This document shows, one piece after another, positions 33,961 through 47,628 of a DNA stretch of 64,000 nucleotides (its first letter is position 1; each line of letters begins with the position of its first letter). Origin of the DNA: Alentia gelatinosa. Lineage: Eukaryota; Annelida; Polychaeta; Phyllodocida; Polynoidae. The notes beneath the pieces are model-generated. The model was given only the letters and a program-made list of their open reading frames with translations. It was not told the DNA's origin and ran no database searches. The translations under genes were made by a program, and so were the position numbers. The stretch lies in the NCBI GenBank assembly GCA_950022655.1, contig OX465581.1, forward strand, positions 27,189,300-27,253,299, given 5' to 3'.

Positions 33961-36900
33961 CAAGTGGTTACACTCACTGTATACCAATGGTATGATTACC
34001 TTAGCAAATCATTTTATTGTGAGGCAAGATAGAACCCAAAAAATTTGAGGTGGTTTGTGCTGTTATATAAAAGAGAAGCATAAAAATTGCTGTTTTGTAG
34101 AAAATAAATGGTCTATATCAAATGAGTATATGGAAACTATAGTAATCCGAATCGAGAAACCCAACAATAAAAAGATACTGCTAATTTACTACTATAGAGC
34201 TCCTGATACAAACGTAGACCATTTCCTTTCATACTTAAATGATATAGTAACACAACAGGAATATACGAAATACGAAAAAATCCTCATGGGCGACGATAAC
34301 ATTAACACAATGCAAAAGAACGACCCTGCACATAAAAGCCTGATCAAATTCCTTAGAGAAAATAACTTTAAAAATCTTATTAACACAGTAACAAGACCTG
34401 AAAGTGGAACATGCATAGATCATGCACTAACAGATAGTTTGCATATCTCAGACGCCATTGCTGACTGTAACCAAGTCAGTGATCACTTAGCGATTATCAT
34501 CACGAGGAAATTTACCCCTCAACCAAAAGAACCGTGCGAATTCCTTGGCAGATCTTACCGACGTTATAGTTCTATGGATCTACAAAATGCCCTATACATG
34601 CATGATTGGTCTGAGTTTTACCGCCTAACGGATCCGGAAAAGCAGTGGGACATAATAAAATGTATCATCTTAGAATATCTGGAAGAAACATGCCCTGAGA
34701 AGACATACTCTTTCAACCAACGTAAGGCAGATTGGCTGTCCGAGGACATATTGAGTCTAATGATAGAGAGATCTGAGCTACTGAAAGACTACCTACTAAA
34801 CCAAACTCATGCTAAATACTTAAAGCTTAAAGACCTAAAGAGGCTTATAAACAACACTATCAGGAAAACTAAGAAAGAGTACTGGAGAAAAAAGATAGAA
34901 AAAACTACAAACCCAAAGCACTTCTGGCGAACAGTTAAGGAAGTATACGATCCCCAATATGAACAGGGAATAACAAGACTTTGGGACGATAATGCAGGTA
35001 GAGAAAGGTATGGACCAGACATGGTTAACTTTCTAAATAGCTATTTCGCAAACGTGGGTACTGATGGGTGTACTGGTGAAACCCATGAAGATTGTTCTGA
35101 CATTTATACTGAAGATGAAAGCTCATTAAAATACATAACCATTAGCATAAGTGACGTCTACAATGCAGTTAAGGATCTGGATGATACAAAGTCGAGTGGG
35201 ATTACAGGTATTAATTCTAGGGTAATCAAGGATGCGTTCCTAGTCATAACAGACCAAGTTAGACACTTATTCCAAAATATTGTCACTTTTTCAAAGTTTC
35301 CCAAGGCATGGTCTGAAGCTACTATGGTCCCGCTCCCGAAAGATACAAATCCCCGTGAACCGGGTGACCTCAGACCCATATCGTTGCTACCCCTGCCAGG
35401 GAAACTCTTAGAACGTATTTTACACTGTTACATATCTGATTTTATTGAAAAGAAGGGTCTGTTGGACGATAAACAGTTTGGTTTTAGAAGGGGTCGAGGA
35501 ACAACTGATGCAGTAATGCAGCTTGTAAATGATTTATATACAAATAGAGATAATAGCCGCTTCACCCCTTGTGTATTCGTAGATTTTAGTAAAGCTTTCG
35601 ACCGAGTTAACAGGAAATTGATACCCATTAAATTAAATCAAAATTTTGCAATAGGAAAAAACTTGACAAGCTGTATAACTGATTATCTAAACAATAGGTC
35701 ACAACAAACTAGAGTCGGCAGCACTCTGTCCTCTAGCATACCGAACTACTCAGGAGTGCCGCAAGGCAGTATCCTCGGCCCCTTGCTATTTAATTGTTTT
35801 ATTGATGATTTTAAATGTCTTCCGCTTTTATGCAAACATATCTTTTACGCGGACGATTTGGTTCTATATACGAATGATCATGACTTTGACAGCAGCATGT
35901 TTAGGTTGCAACATGACTTGACTCTTTTAGAAAAATGGTGTAAGGAGAACTACATGATGGTAAATGGTAAAAAGACTAAATTATGTGTATTTGGAGCAGC
36001 AAATAGACTAAAAACGAGAAAACCATTCGCAGCACTAACTTATATATAGACGGGTCAGAAAAACCTAAATGTAACAGTTATAAATATCTCGGCATCAACC
36101 TAGATAGCACTCTGACATGGAAAAATGCAATTGGTGACAACATAAAACATGTGAACCAAAAACTGTTCCAACTGAGTAAAGTCCGAAAAAATCTCACAGA
36201 GGCGACCTGTATACAGATATACAAAACCATAATTGCCCCTATCTTCGACCATTTAAGTTATTTTGTGGGAGGGGCTGGAAAAGGTCTACTTCAGCAACTC
36301 CAGAGGGCCCAGAACAGAGGACTACGAATTTGTGTGAGGAAAGGTATAAGAGACATAAGTATTGACCAGCTCCATAAAAGATGTAAAGTAGAGAAACTAG
36401 AGCCATGACGCAATTACATGCTGCTGTTGTACATGAGACGGTATACTAACGACATTGAAGCAGGAACTAACCCCAAAACTAGAGCGCAAGGTAAAAGACA
36501 GGTAAAACTCAAGAGACCCCGAACAAACTTCTACAAGAAGAACCCCCTCTATCTCGGAATGGAACTATGGAACTCTCTACCAACTGAAGTCCAAAACACA
36601 GAATCAGCATACCTGTACAAGAAAAATATAAAAGCTAGATGCAGGGCCTTATTGCGCACTTGATCATTTACATCGTTGATTTACATATGTTACTTATCGT
36701 TACTGTATAAAAGGAAACCATACCAAACTACTCATAACCTGTCAAGGCAAAGACATGTCAGATGCTGGACCTGGCTCTGTACGCTGAATACTGGACGATC
36801 AGTAATAGCCAACTGTATATTACATCTCATCTCATTTCATTGTACTGATAAATACCTGACTATTGTTCACAACTCTGGACTAACAGAGTATTTTGTGTCT

Positions 36901-37012
36901 GTGTAAAACCGGAACCTGTATATTTGTTGTACAACGACCTTGTGCAGCATATAAAACCTGCTACGATAGCCGACTGCCGATGTATCTTACTGAAATAAAA
37001 AAATAAAAAAAA
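33961..37012 (+). mobile_element. 5'-truncated LINE inserted in the Gag-like ORF
   Basis: Left boundary is near 33,955-33,965, inside the endonuclease domain. The right boundary is an A-rich tail of AATAAA-type words at 36,994-37,012. The flanking ORF continues on both sides. A clear target duplication is not visible; AGGA occurs at both junctions but is too short to rely on. Confidence 0.8.
33970..36663 (+). pseudogene. LINE endonuclease-RT polyprotein, nearly intact (CR1/Jockey-like)
   Basis: The endonuclease starts just at the point where ETWL is expected (here KWLHSLYT), and passes a TGA at 34,046. It continues with IVIRIEKPNNKKILLIYYYR, MGDDNINT (usual GDFN) and VSDHLAIII. The RT has GDLRPISLLP, FGFRRGRGTTDAV, VFVDFSKAFDRVN (motif A), YSGVPQGSILGPLLF (motif B) and IFYADDLVLYT (catalytic box near 35,850). 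Near 36,010-36,022 a one-base slip moves the frame; the thumb then reads YKYLGINLDSTLTWKN and RAQNRGLRICVRKG, passes a TGA at 36,406-36,408 (likely from CGA) and ends at 36,663 after LWNSLPTEVQ. The long uninterrupted frame (34,055-36,049) with few lesions marks it as the youngest LINE here. Confidence 0.9.
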
Positions 37013-37125
37013 GGAGCAGCATAGAAAACTACATGGCATACACCATCTATGTCTTTGAGCTGGCGGCCAAATATGACTGGCAGTCCGTCCTGGTACTGGA
37101 CACCTGCTACAGGGTATACTACCTT
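37013..37125 (+). pseudogene. Gag-like/ORF1-like gene, right part
   Basis: Directly after the LINE tail the frame reads SSIENYMAYTIYVFELAAKY and DWQSVLVLDTCYRVY, which continues the sense of the left part (LYHLLQTG). Similarity to Gag-like composition ends around 37,120, where TACAGGGTATAC could be a donor or the end of the preserved sequence. A stop follows at about 37,188. Without the LINE the two halves would form one coding block. Confidence 0.55.
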
Positions 37126-39005
37126 TACATCTTAGTCCACTCCCCTACCAGCTTTCAAAAACGCTCAGTCGCAACCGACATTTTCGGATGAGTTGGTGAT
37201 GGCTGTTGTGATATTGACTGTAATGATGCTGTAAACTGACGGCAGCTTAGATGATGGTGGCAGGCATGATTAGGATGTAGATGGTGGTATTGGTATTAGA
37301 AGCGCTTGTGCTTGCCATGTTGATGTTGGAGGTGGATACAATTGGGTTGGATAGCATCTAAAGGTCATCTAATTACACATTGTTCGTGATGGCAAGGAAT
37401 GTGGTTATGATACTTGTGGTAAGGGTATTAATTTAGAGCCAATAGCAATGAAGGGGAATGCTAACACACCGACACACAGTCCATACCAGGTCGTTCCCCA
37501 CACCGTGCAGTATCACCGTGGCACATCGTGTACGGGTTGACCGTGCGAAGCCTGTAGAACATCCCCCACAACAATGTCTGGGTCGCCCACTGCCCACCTC
37601 GTGGCTTTTAAGCAGGGACTCCGCTCCCCGGGGACATGTCGGGACGGGTCGGTGTGGAGGCACGCCGACCCGCGGGAGGGCTGGAGAGGGGGCGGGATGT
37701 GGAGGAGAGCACGTCCAGCGTCACGTCTGGCCGTCTGGCAGGGTGACAACAACGCCATCCTCGTGATGGACGGTGTCACGTGAGCGCCGTCCACACCTCC
37801 ACAAGACTTTGCTCGTGAATTATCTTAAAATCTTGGTTTGATGAGAAAATGTAGCCTACCTTGGCTATTGTCTTGTAAAATTGCGTTTCCACGTACCAAT
37901 TATGACCATTGATTATTGCATTTAGCTCCGCCGACCTGTTATATGACACCTTTGACAAAACAATCGATTTTTCTCTCCAACATTAGGTAATATAGCACCA
38001 CCGACCGACCTTTGAGGCCACCAACGAAATCAAACCAGATTGAATTTATCGGTGACACTGACAAAAGATCGGTCGCTGACCACCTTCATTTTTATCGAAT
38101 TACGCTACCACCGATTTCTATGTTGGCCCTACAATTGATATTTAGGCTTCCAGGTCCTATACAAATTGAACAATCTGTGCACATGGAACAGATAATCGGT
38201 TGTCAGATATAAACAGGGTGTGTGCTTTAGGGGTCAACGATTATCAACTCAGATAAATTCTCAAGGAGTTCCACCGACCGATTTTTGTACAGGGTGTACA
38301 TGATTGGTGGGTCTTTTGTCGGCAGGTGGAAACGCCACGTTATACTTAAGGACGAGCTGTATGAGTAAGTCCTCCCACCGCCAGGAAATATTCATTGACC
38401 TGACATTCAATAAGCCGATGCAGATAGCTGTGCACGACGCTGACACGCGCTCTAAATAAAGCCTCATATTCCTCGTATCATGACTAATTCTAATCGCTGG
38501 TTATTGTGAGTCTTAAAAATAGCTCTACATATACAGTGTTCTTTGAACAAAAGATGAAACTTCATCCTATAAGAAGCTGATATCTTGCTTCAGTTTTGAA
38601 TATCAATGTGGGACTATGAATAAATTCATCGAACTCCACTTCCCACACAAATATCAAATAGGCTAAGAGATTTCCACAAATTTACATTATATCAATGTCC
38701 TATCATAGTAGGCACTCCCTTCTTTAGCGTGTTTTACATCAATTACACTTCCAAATTTACTCAGAAATCTAATATTTCCTTTATCATATATTTCCCAAAA
38801 GGTAAGACATTATAGGGCCGAAACCAACGGACCTCCGATGCACACTGAAGTACCATTGTATCAAATTGAATGGTCGTCAAGGTGTATCGGGAGGTCTGAA
38901 TTCTGCGTCGGCGTTGGGGGGTTACAGGCCTAAAGGAATAGTATGTGAATATCAGGTAAATGATACAAGTCTATATTTCGTATTTCATTGGCAATGGAAC
39001 TGGTA
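37126..39005. other. Spacer; possible diverged foldback element
   Basis: CpG-rich at 37,490-37,790. At 37,998-38,335 phrases such as ACCACCGACCGACCTTT and TTTCCACCTGCCGACAAAAG recall the foldback family at 7.3 kb, but the match is weak. No gene is seen. Confidence 0.35.
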
Positions 39006-39485
39006 TTAAAGGCATATCTTACAATGCATAGTGGCGCCACCTGATGATTTTTAGATATTAACAAATATGAGTCGAAACTGGTTCTTTGTGATACATTCTA
39101 TTTCTGAAAGAGTAAGTCTAAAGTTTTGTCCAGATTATCCAACCTTAATAGGTAAAATAAGCCAATTTACATTTGCCTGTTTTACTTAAGAAATGTACTG
39201 AAAAATATGGTTTTCTTCAGTTCTTTCAAAACCAAGGTGGTGACCTATGAATTTTAAAACGTAAATGTATAGTACTGGTTGGGGTTTACTGTGATGGGGT
39301 CTACTGTGTAAAAAACTACTTTTTAGAAGTTCTGTATATTCTTTGATAAACTATCATAATATCGATCTCTTAATTAAAAACTAGCATAGCGACCACTGAC
39401 TCTTCAGATAAATTTGTGTCCCACAGCACTTGGAGATCATCATATTAAATTTTCAGGAACGTGACATAGGCTTTTAATTTTGATC
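39006..39485. repeat. Dispersed repeat S, copy 1
   Basis: It starts TTAAAGGCATATCTTACAAT, then TAGTGGCGCCACCTG, and shares AGATCATCATATT and GGCTTTTAATTTT blocks with 55,467-55,770. Both copies have the same block order. Family unknown. Confidence 0.65.
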
Positions 39486-42400
39486 CATAGAAAAATAAAT
39501 GCTCACCATCATCAAGTGGTCTATTCATTATTTGATATGTCAAATGCCCATGAAAAGAATGTCTACCTCTATTTTTTGGTGTATTTCGACATACACTTAC
39601 ACAAAGTACGCACGCGACATATCAGTCTAGATTTTACCCCCGACCCCCAATATTGCGTTTCCTCCCGGGGAGGAGGGGTCAGGAAATCTGGTCGTCCAAT
39701 CCGACTGCGCCTTTAGGGAGGTCCTATCGACCTGACCAAACGAAGTTAGCGCCCCTCGCCGCATGCGTCTAACAGCTTCATATGCTGTCAATCACGCGGC
39801 TAACCGCATCCGAGTGAGAGGCTGTGCCAGGCTGTTTATGCTGGCCACTGGAGTAATGGATTCCGCACCGTGGTACCACGCGCCACCCTGGAGGATCTGA
39901 CACAGATGTAATGCCCAGCCGACATGCCGTGTGGCCAGACTTGATTTGCCTGAGTAATGTTTATCTGGGCAGTATCAAAATATGTATTGGCACACGGTTC
40001 CAGTCGAAGGGGTGTGGAATAAGACACCAGAAATGTAGGAGATGGGCAGTCAAGGATAGATGTGGACTTCGGGTCAATTTATTAAACAATGATTGACAAT
40101 TTGCTGGAATGGAAGTTCTAGAGTGAGTCATCTTCAAAATTGAAGTGTATTATTTCTATTGCGGTTGTCCAAGAAAGGGTATTGATCAAAATATGACATG
40201 ATTCTTTTTATCTGAATGTAGCTGGAAATTGTTCCCATGATTTAGTTATTAGAATTATATATCTCTTGACCAGCTAATTCTTTCATCGAAAGGTTGGATA
40301 CTTTGGCCTTTGTGCATAGCAATGTATTGATTAATTGGCTACCCATCCTATACTGTGCCTCCATGAGCACACTCTTGGAAACTGTCATTGTACTGTGAAT
40401 GAGTAGTACACAAAATGTGGGTTATTTCGGGGCTTGAAATGATGGATGGGGAACTACAGTATTGCATGATTCTTACAAATGTATAACGATCCAGCTGCAC
40501 CTGGACTTTCTCCCTACGTGTGGCTAGAAAACAGTGATGCCTCACTCATGAGTAACCAGTAAAACCCTACCCAGAATAGCCGCTGTTTCGGTAAGAATAT
40601 AGCTAAATAATTATATATATATATGGCAGCGTATTTGCGTGCTATATACTAAGCCTCTTGTTTTTAAAGGTCTCCCACTAGGCGATGACAGATCTGGCAC
40701 GGAGGATATTTTCGAGAGTATTGTTTAGTAAATATTCTAAATGGATGTGTCCCCAAGTGGCTTCCTACCCATGCTCATTCTGGAGCAGCTGTGTTGGGCC
40801 GTGGCTTCAAGGCATAGCTTCCCGTTAGAATCAGGTACCTCGTGGGAGAGGGTGGAGTGAACAGTTTCTTCCTATACGTGCCTAAGCAAACTCTCCAACC
40901 CTTCATTAAGACCAGCATGACTGATCACCCATCCGTGGCAATGATCCTAAAGATCAACCAACGCTTCCTGTGATCACAGCCACCTGTCTGTCGCCTGCTC
41001 TGACGTCACAGAAGGCGAGACAGAGCCTGTAGGTGAATCCAATGACGCTCGCCGCTCTAAAGGATCTCGGTCCATATGGAAACGGGCAGCGCCAAACACG
41101 TTACTGGACGAACTAGGACAGTGTCGTGAAAACGAGTTTATGCCCAAGGTGAAGGGAAATAGACGCGATGCACAGCGAGGCTTGTACAAGGCTAGTGAAG
41201 GAAGGAAAGCCTGAAAAGGGGAAGTGTGGTTGCGAGCCTTGAGTCTGTATTGTACAGGGGTTAGTTCATAGAGGAGAAAGGTTAGGGGGTTAGGGCAAGC
41301 TTGGCAGGGGTATTACATGATGGATGATGTCTTCAAGGCAAGTGCTACGGCTTTTGGCTAGCAGCCGACAAGAGGGAACCGGCCAATGGGCCGAGGCATC
41401 TGTGTAAACACGGGACGAGGGAGAGGCTTGCCAAAGCCTGCATGAGCATGACCAGTGCGGGCAACACCTACTTGTGAAGCCAACATCAGACAGCTGGGGG
41501 GAGGGGTGGCAGACGTGTGGTACTGGTAGGGGGCGGGAGAAACAGAAGAATCGCTATGCCTCGCCTTCCGCTAACGATCTATTACACTTGTTTAGTTCTG
41601 GAAGGTCGTTTAGCCCGCTACGCAATGTGTCTTTCTTTAGTCTTAAAGTCTGAGGAGCTGACAGTCAGAAGGTGATTGGCCCTTAGAGTGAGACTCCCTG
41701 ATATATTCTTGTGTTTGTGAGGAAGAAGAATGGAATTAGAACACAGCACACCAACTGGGACAAATAGGCTTTCCTAATTTGTATTGAAATCCTAAATGCA
41801 CTCTAAGCCACCATAGACAATTTTTTCGAACCAAGGGAGAAGTCTTTAACTTGGACGTCGGATTTTATAGAACATAACTGTTCTATTCACGCTACAAAAC
41901 AAATATGCTAATTTCGTGTTTCGTGTTTACAGACCTGCAAAATAGAGGCCTATAATGCATTAGCGGAGGGACACGGACGGAGCCGCACGTCTTCTATGAA
42001 TAACCATCTTCTAAGGCTAATGTGTTCTTTGTTCCAATGTAAAGAAAGGTCTTTTCTTCTGCTTTGAATTACAAAGCATATCGGCCTCGAACCGAGCCCG
42101 TCATTAGTCAACTGTCACTGTCACTCAGTGGTCCACCCTGTTCTTTCATGCCACCTTGTAATAACATTCCCTTGGAAGCCATCAAATTTGTAGACACTTT
42201 TCATTAGGCACGTTCTACTAGAAGGGACTTTTGCCAGATCTGATGGCATAAACTGAGGGGTCTGTTTTTCCTGTCGCGTTAGCGCACGTATACAAATCTG
42301 AGGGCATTTCGTCCCTACACCTTTGAGGGGCGGGTTCGTGACTTGCGGTGATTAGTACGGGCCGTGTGAGTGAAGGGGACTCCAGGCATCGACCGTCGCT

Positions 42401-44032
42401 ACCCTACCCGTCTCCTCCTCCACCCCCACCTGTCTCAGCACACCAGCCCCACCGCTCCCTCACCCTACCCCACCATCCCTGGCCCACCTGGCTCTCCAGG
42501 CGACCGTCTTATGGCAGCTGGTCACGCCACTCCCCCCTCACCGCCTGAAGACTTCACTCTTTTCATGGCTCCCTCCAAGAAGGCTGCCAGGTCTAACTGC
42601 TCCACCTGTTTTGGAGACAAAGATTCGAGTATTGTCGGAAGAGCTTAAGCTAAGGGGAGCCTCCTGCACCTCTAGAGCGCATCCTTAGACGCCATACATG
42701 GAGGAACAGACTGGAGAACATTAGGACCTCCCTAGGGGGTACGTGGGTCATGTCTGTAGGGTGAAGAAAGAAGCATGGGGTCGCTGATCGAATAAACACG
42801 TTTGGAGCATGATCCCGACCGTTTACAAATCACACAATGAAGGAGTACAATGTATAACGTTTCTTGCGGTGTGTATTAGCGGTACTCGATGATTAGCCAT
42901 GAACAATCAGACACAGAGAGCAACTATTCAGTGCTTTCTGCCGATAAAATGGTTTTATGCATTATATATCAGTCCTTCAGATCCATGTGTGTATACCAAT
43001 ACTGTTGCATATCCACGCTCCTTTTGCCCACGTTCTGTATGTAAATGTATGTATGATATTTCACCATAATTTCTCAGAAGAAGGGAGGAACCAAAGCATT
43101 TGAAAATTTAAAGGTATCGATTCTCTGTTCTAATATACTTAACGGTTGTGAAATATGAATGGTTTTCAGATTGGGTGTTTGCGCATCACGCATCATCTTT
43201 CTGGAATAATGACAAGCCCTGACGGCCAGGCGTGAGTGTAGAACCATTCCGTGTCTCCTATGTTGCATGCTGACATGCATGAGTACGGAATCTGGCATTA
43301 GGGCTATTGGAATGCGTCCATTGTATTCTACGACAACACTTCCCTTTCTGCTATTCAATGCAACTCATATCCTTTTACGTTTGCTTATAATGCAATAACA
43401 GTACACTAATAAGTGCAGTGCGGTATTGTCTACAAAACGTCTGTAGAATAAGGTTTGTTGAGCAGACATGTATACTCTTTACAACTAAGAAGACCGAGCG
43501 TCACCTTTTATATCTTTTTATACTACTTGGCAATTGTTCCGTACTGTATATTCATCATGTTTTCACCTTTCAAATTTCTATATTATCTTTGCCTATGACA
43601 GGATGGACCATAATATAGATCTGAGGTTTGGTGCTTGTTTAGACCGTAACCTGTTGAACAAGGTAGTCTAATCAATACTCAATAGGTATATCTACATAAT
43701 CTAGCATCTTATCCATGAGAGTTGTTGTACATGCCGATAGAGGAGGGATACTGACCTGGCACACAAGCAGTATCATATACTGGAGATCCATATTACATCA
43801 TCTGATATCAGATGAAACATCCACTGAAATTCTATGCGTTGAAATGTTTTGTGCCACACGTACGTGATCATCTCAAGATACAAAGGTTATTAGTTTGTTT
43901 TATGTTCTAATAACACAGTTGATGATTATCTGTCACTCGGGTCTCATAGCATTCTTTTATTCGTTTCCTGATACTTCATTACCCTATGTTGATCATATGT
44001 CTTCTGAGCAGGTCTGTTGGTGCAAGAAACAT
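39486..44032. other. Anonymous block
   Basis: No gene, transposon or long repeat is recognised. A short (AT)n lies near 40,612; a perfect 16-bp palindrome CATCTGATATCAGATG lies near 43,800. G-rich stretches occur at 41,270-41,540. Confidence 0.4.
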
Positions 44033-44330
44033 CTGGGACCTGTTTCAGTAGTCTCGTGACATTAGGCCTAGACAGGCATCAACAGCGGCACCAACAGTGC
44101 AAGCAACAGCGGAAAAAGACTAGCAAATATCAGAAGATCGAAGTAGCCAATCTTCTTCATATTTGGAACGATTATAGATTATATGTATCCCCTACTCGTG
44201 TTAAAATGTCATTGCTTAATTTTTACGAGAAGTGACTGAAACTTCATGTGTCATCTACTGCAATCTTGTGATCTGTCCGTATGGTGTCACAGACATAGAC
44301 ATGTCACGAAACTAGTGAAACAGGTCCCAG
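44033..44330 (+). mobile_element. 298-bp inverted-repeat element, copy 1
   Basis: Ends CTGGGACCTGTTTCAGTAGT and its near reverse complement, followed inside by CTCGTGACA on both arms. AT flanks both sides. The interior contains ACAGCGGCACCAACAGTGC, also found in the inverted copy at 52,314-52,617. No protein is encoded. Confidence 0.85.
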
Positions 44331-44900
44331 ATCCTCAGCTTGTTGAAAGAAGGAGAATAGTATTATATTCATGTAAATCGTCATATCGGGCTATGATGTC
44401 ATTATGCATTTCTTGATATCGAATATGTACTTTCAATTTTCTAAGTTTCTAAACTTTAAAAGAAATTTTTGAGGATAGTAGATTGGTTCTTATATGTAAC
44501 AATCAACTTAGTAATTCCTTTGCCAGGACATTTTCCTGTAGAATATTATTTGTAACAAACCATTACACAGACTACTTCTAACACGCAACCACTCTACTGC
44601 CTCTGGTCATCTTTTCCATCTGAAGGAGTCGTCGCTGCCCGGAATTCTCTGCTTGCCCGGGCCTTGTTTTTAATCAGCCATTGTAGTGGGCATTGTTTCA
44701 GAGGTACCTGACCCCAGCAAACAATGACACCGAGGGGCGGACCTGACGCGCGACACCGGAGACTTCCGGCCTGCGTCAGAGCCTCGTTACCGCCGATCTT
44801 TCAAACTTAAAAAGGAGGGAGCCACGCTGCCTGATGGGTTGACGTTTCTTCTCCCTTTTGCACTCTCCACCTTCTCTTTTGGATATTCCCCATGCTAAAG

Positions 44901-44922
44901 CATGGACAGTATACTGTCCATG
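44901..44922. repeat. Perfect 22-bp palindrome
   Basis: CATGGACAGTA is followed at once by its exact reverse complement. Just before it, CATGC-TAAA-GCATG forms another inverted pair sharing the CATG. It could bind a dimeric factor or extrude a small cruciform. Confidence 0.9.
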
Positions 44923-46376
44923 ACTAAAGCGAATGAAGGGATCCAGCCTAGGAAGCTTTAAAACTACCTATTCACATCAAATAAGTGCCATGGAAAGCCG
45001 AGGCATGTATTATGTATTTGTGGTCCATCTCTTTTTGAATGTGTTATTATTTACGCCCTCCTTGAAGAAATTCACCTCCTTTATTGGTATTATCCATGGA
45101 ATCTATCATGTGAAAGCGCGACCCAACCGAACCATGTATAAAATACCATCTCGGGTGTTAATTATATGTTCCCCTTAACATAATTCTCGCTAACGACAGA
45201 AGTGAACTTTTCCATTACTGATTTGGGACTGAACAACACGTCTGTCGATAGCAGAGGTAACTAAGCTCCTCTTTTTAAGACCTTTATTCATCCTGGGGTT
45301 CACTCAACTCTTACGAACTGGTCTGAACGTTACCTCAGCTTATGATATAGTATGACCGTTAGACAAAACTGAAGTCTTTTCGGTGGTGGTATGAAATTTA
45401 AAGCTACCTTTTCCGCTTCTATTTCCTCAATATCAATATTAAAAACCTTGTTGAGTCACGACTGATCATATAGAACCAGTGTAAAATATGTTCTGGTACT
45501 AGTTTCTTTCTAAAGGGAAATGTTATGACACTTTTCTTGCCCTAATAGAAAAACGTTTATTGTGAACCCACATCATACTTACATCCAGTCATTCTTATAA
45601 TCATACTCTGTTTGCTAATCTTCAGATTCTACCAACCCTTCTTCAAGTTTTCTCTCATTGGTACAAAGTGATAATTTGCTTAAATCCAGATACCTGCAAC
45701 GTCGTAAACAATGTAAAAAGAACGACGCAATTAAAAACCCGACAACAAAGAGCCATCATTAGGCAGGGTTTACCACTGCCAATGGCGAGAGTCACGTCAG
45801 GCTTTTGACGGTTTATCACTTTTTTACCTCCTTTTTTCAGACGCAGGTGTCTTTACCAAACAAAGCACCACAATGTCGGAAACAGGCGACGAGGAACTCT
45901 TCACTGTGACCTGATTTCATTTTTCTGCGAACCCTACCTGAGAAAACCTCAGATGTCCTACAAAGTGAAACTCGTGTTAATTACCTATTTTAGAAATAAT
46001 ATGTGAATTATACCACAGGCTTTGTGGATATGTAGCGGTGCCTGTGTTTGTGTTTGTGTGTGGCACTTGCTGATTGGAGCAAGATTCCTAAAGCGTCTAT
46101 TTAAATACATACAGCATGAATTCGTATCCATATATATTATATATGGGTAGATTTGGATGATAAAAGTGAAACCCTGAACCATGAGATAAAAACTGACCAT
46201 GAAAGTAGTGTCTTGGCATCTTGGCATCTGTTTCCGTGACTGTCCCGGACTGCACCTGAGTTATTCTTCGACTCCAGAATCAAAGGAGCCTTTCACATGA
46301 AGGTAAAGGTCTGTTTTCAACTTCCATGCCATGAAACCATCTGAGACTTTTGAGAAAACCAAGCAATGAAACTCCT

Positions 46377-46394
46377 GGGGGGGGGGGGGGGGGG
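46377..46394 (+). repeat. 18-base G run
   Basis: An uninterrupted G tract between CCT and CTG. It may be prone to slippage and sequencing error, and can form quadruplex structures. Confidence 0.9.
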
Positions 46395-47109
46395 CTGTCT
46401 TAAGTGAATAGCATGAACCTTCCCCACTCATTCTCTGACTAGACCCACCTCTGTCAGTGACAGGTCGCGCTTGATATCGAAATGCTTAGCAGATCATGAG
46501 ATTACATTATTAGATGTCTTACCCTTTGTTCTCGACTTTGGGAATAGCTGACAATGCTACACTTTTCTCAAGATGTTCTAGAGGCTGAGTTTAGGAACCC
46601 TAGTAATGTGCCTGTCGTGGTGTTTATCACGCTATGTGGTTTTTGTACGGGCACAATGACGAGATCAGCATCTAGCTAACACAGCGTATGGTGCTGCCAC
46701 CCTCGGCCAAATCGCGAACTAACTACGTAACTCATGCCATTGACGGTATACCTTATAGTTTAGGCTCCATTCTGCCGTTAAATTCACACGATAATGCCAA
46801 AATGGAGATGCCCAATGATTTCCGGCAACTGTATAGTTATAAATCAGTAGGTTGCTGTTCTAATGTTGATTTTGATAACTAAGTAGTATGGTATTCCCTT
46901 CTTAGTATTGCGTGTGTATATATCTGCTATTGGTGCCAATACCACCCTTTCAACCCACCACCATACTTTCAACCTACCCAAGCATCCGACTCCCAACCCT
47001 TCTGACTGTCCATTAATTTAACTGCCCGCAAACTGGATCACCAAACACCTCACTACTAATGTGAAAGCCAACATGTATCACTGCCATACTAGTTACTTAC
47101 TCAATTGCC

Positions 47110-47530
47110 CATCACGTGGGCAGTCAAAAGGAGGTGGACCGCCACTTCATGAGCACTCATGTATAGGGGAGGTTTGGTTGTTGTTCAGTCCAAAGGTCAA
47201 CCATGAAGGTAGGCAGTGAGGTAGGTGGGCAGTCAAATGGTTTAAGGGAGCAGTGAACTAGGTGGTAGGAGACAGGTCGGATGTTTAGATGGTAGGCAGT
47301 AAGAGTGGATGGCAGTCGAATGTCTAAGCAGTAAAATGGGCAGAGAGTTGGATGGGGGCATTTAGGTGGGCAGGTACTAGTGTGAGTTAGCAGGTATCTA
47401 TCCGAGAGATATATGGGAAATTGGTATGGAAGGCACTTCGTTGGGCAAGCAGAAAGGTGCGCAGGCAATGGACAGGACGTGCCGTTAGGGGGACAGACAG
47501 TCAGGTGGAAGGTAAGAAGTCAGGCAATCA
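47110..47530. repeat. Degenerate GGCAGT/GGTAGG low-complexity tract
   Basis: Words such as GTAGGCAGT, GTGGGCAG and GCAGTCAAATGG recur at irregular spacing of roughly 20-40 bases. Open frames on the two strands come from this repetition. Confidence 0.7.
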
Positions 47531-47628
47531 GTCTGGAGGACTGGCAGTTGGATACCAAATTCGTGGAAAGTAGAATGAGTAGGTTTTCTGAACATATGCA
47601 AATTCAGTTCGACCTTTGTGTGCCCTTA

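Larger units (their letters stand above)
44331..47109. other. Anonymous block
   Basis: No gene is recognised. Two stretches, about 44,640-44,780 and 45,740-45,850, look less AT-rich and word-rich (for example GCAAACAATG), as conserved non-coding elements often do, but I have no alignment to test this. A G run and a palindrome are listed separately. Confidence 0.4.

Noticed and set aside
44017..44235. 72-codon open frame
   Set aside because: It lies almost entirely in the 298-bp inverted-repeat element and the frame is not preserved in the second copy.
47157..47468. 103-codon minus-strand frame rich in Pro, Cys and Leu
   Set aside because: A product of the GGCAGT/GGTAGG repetition.
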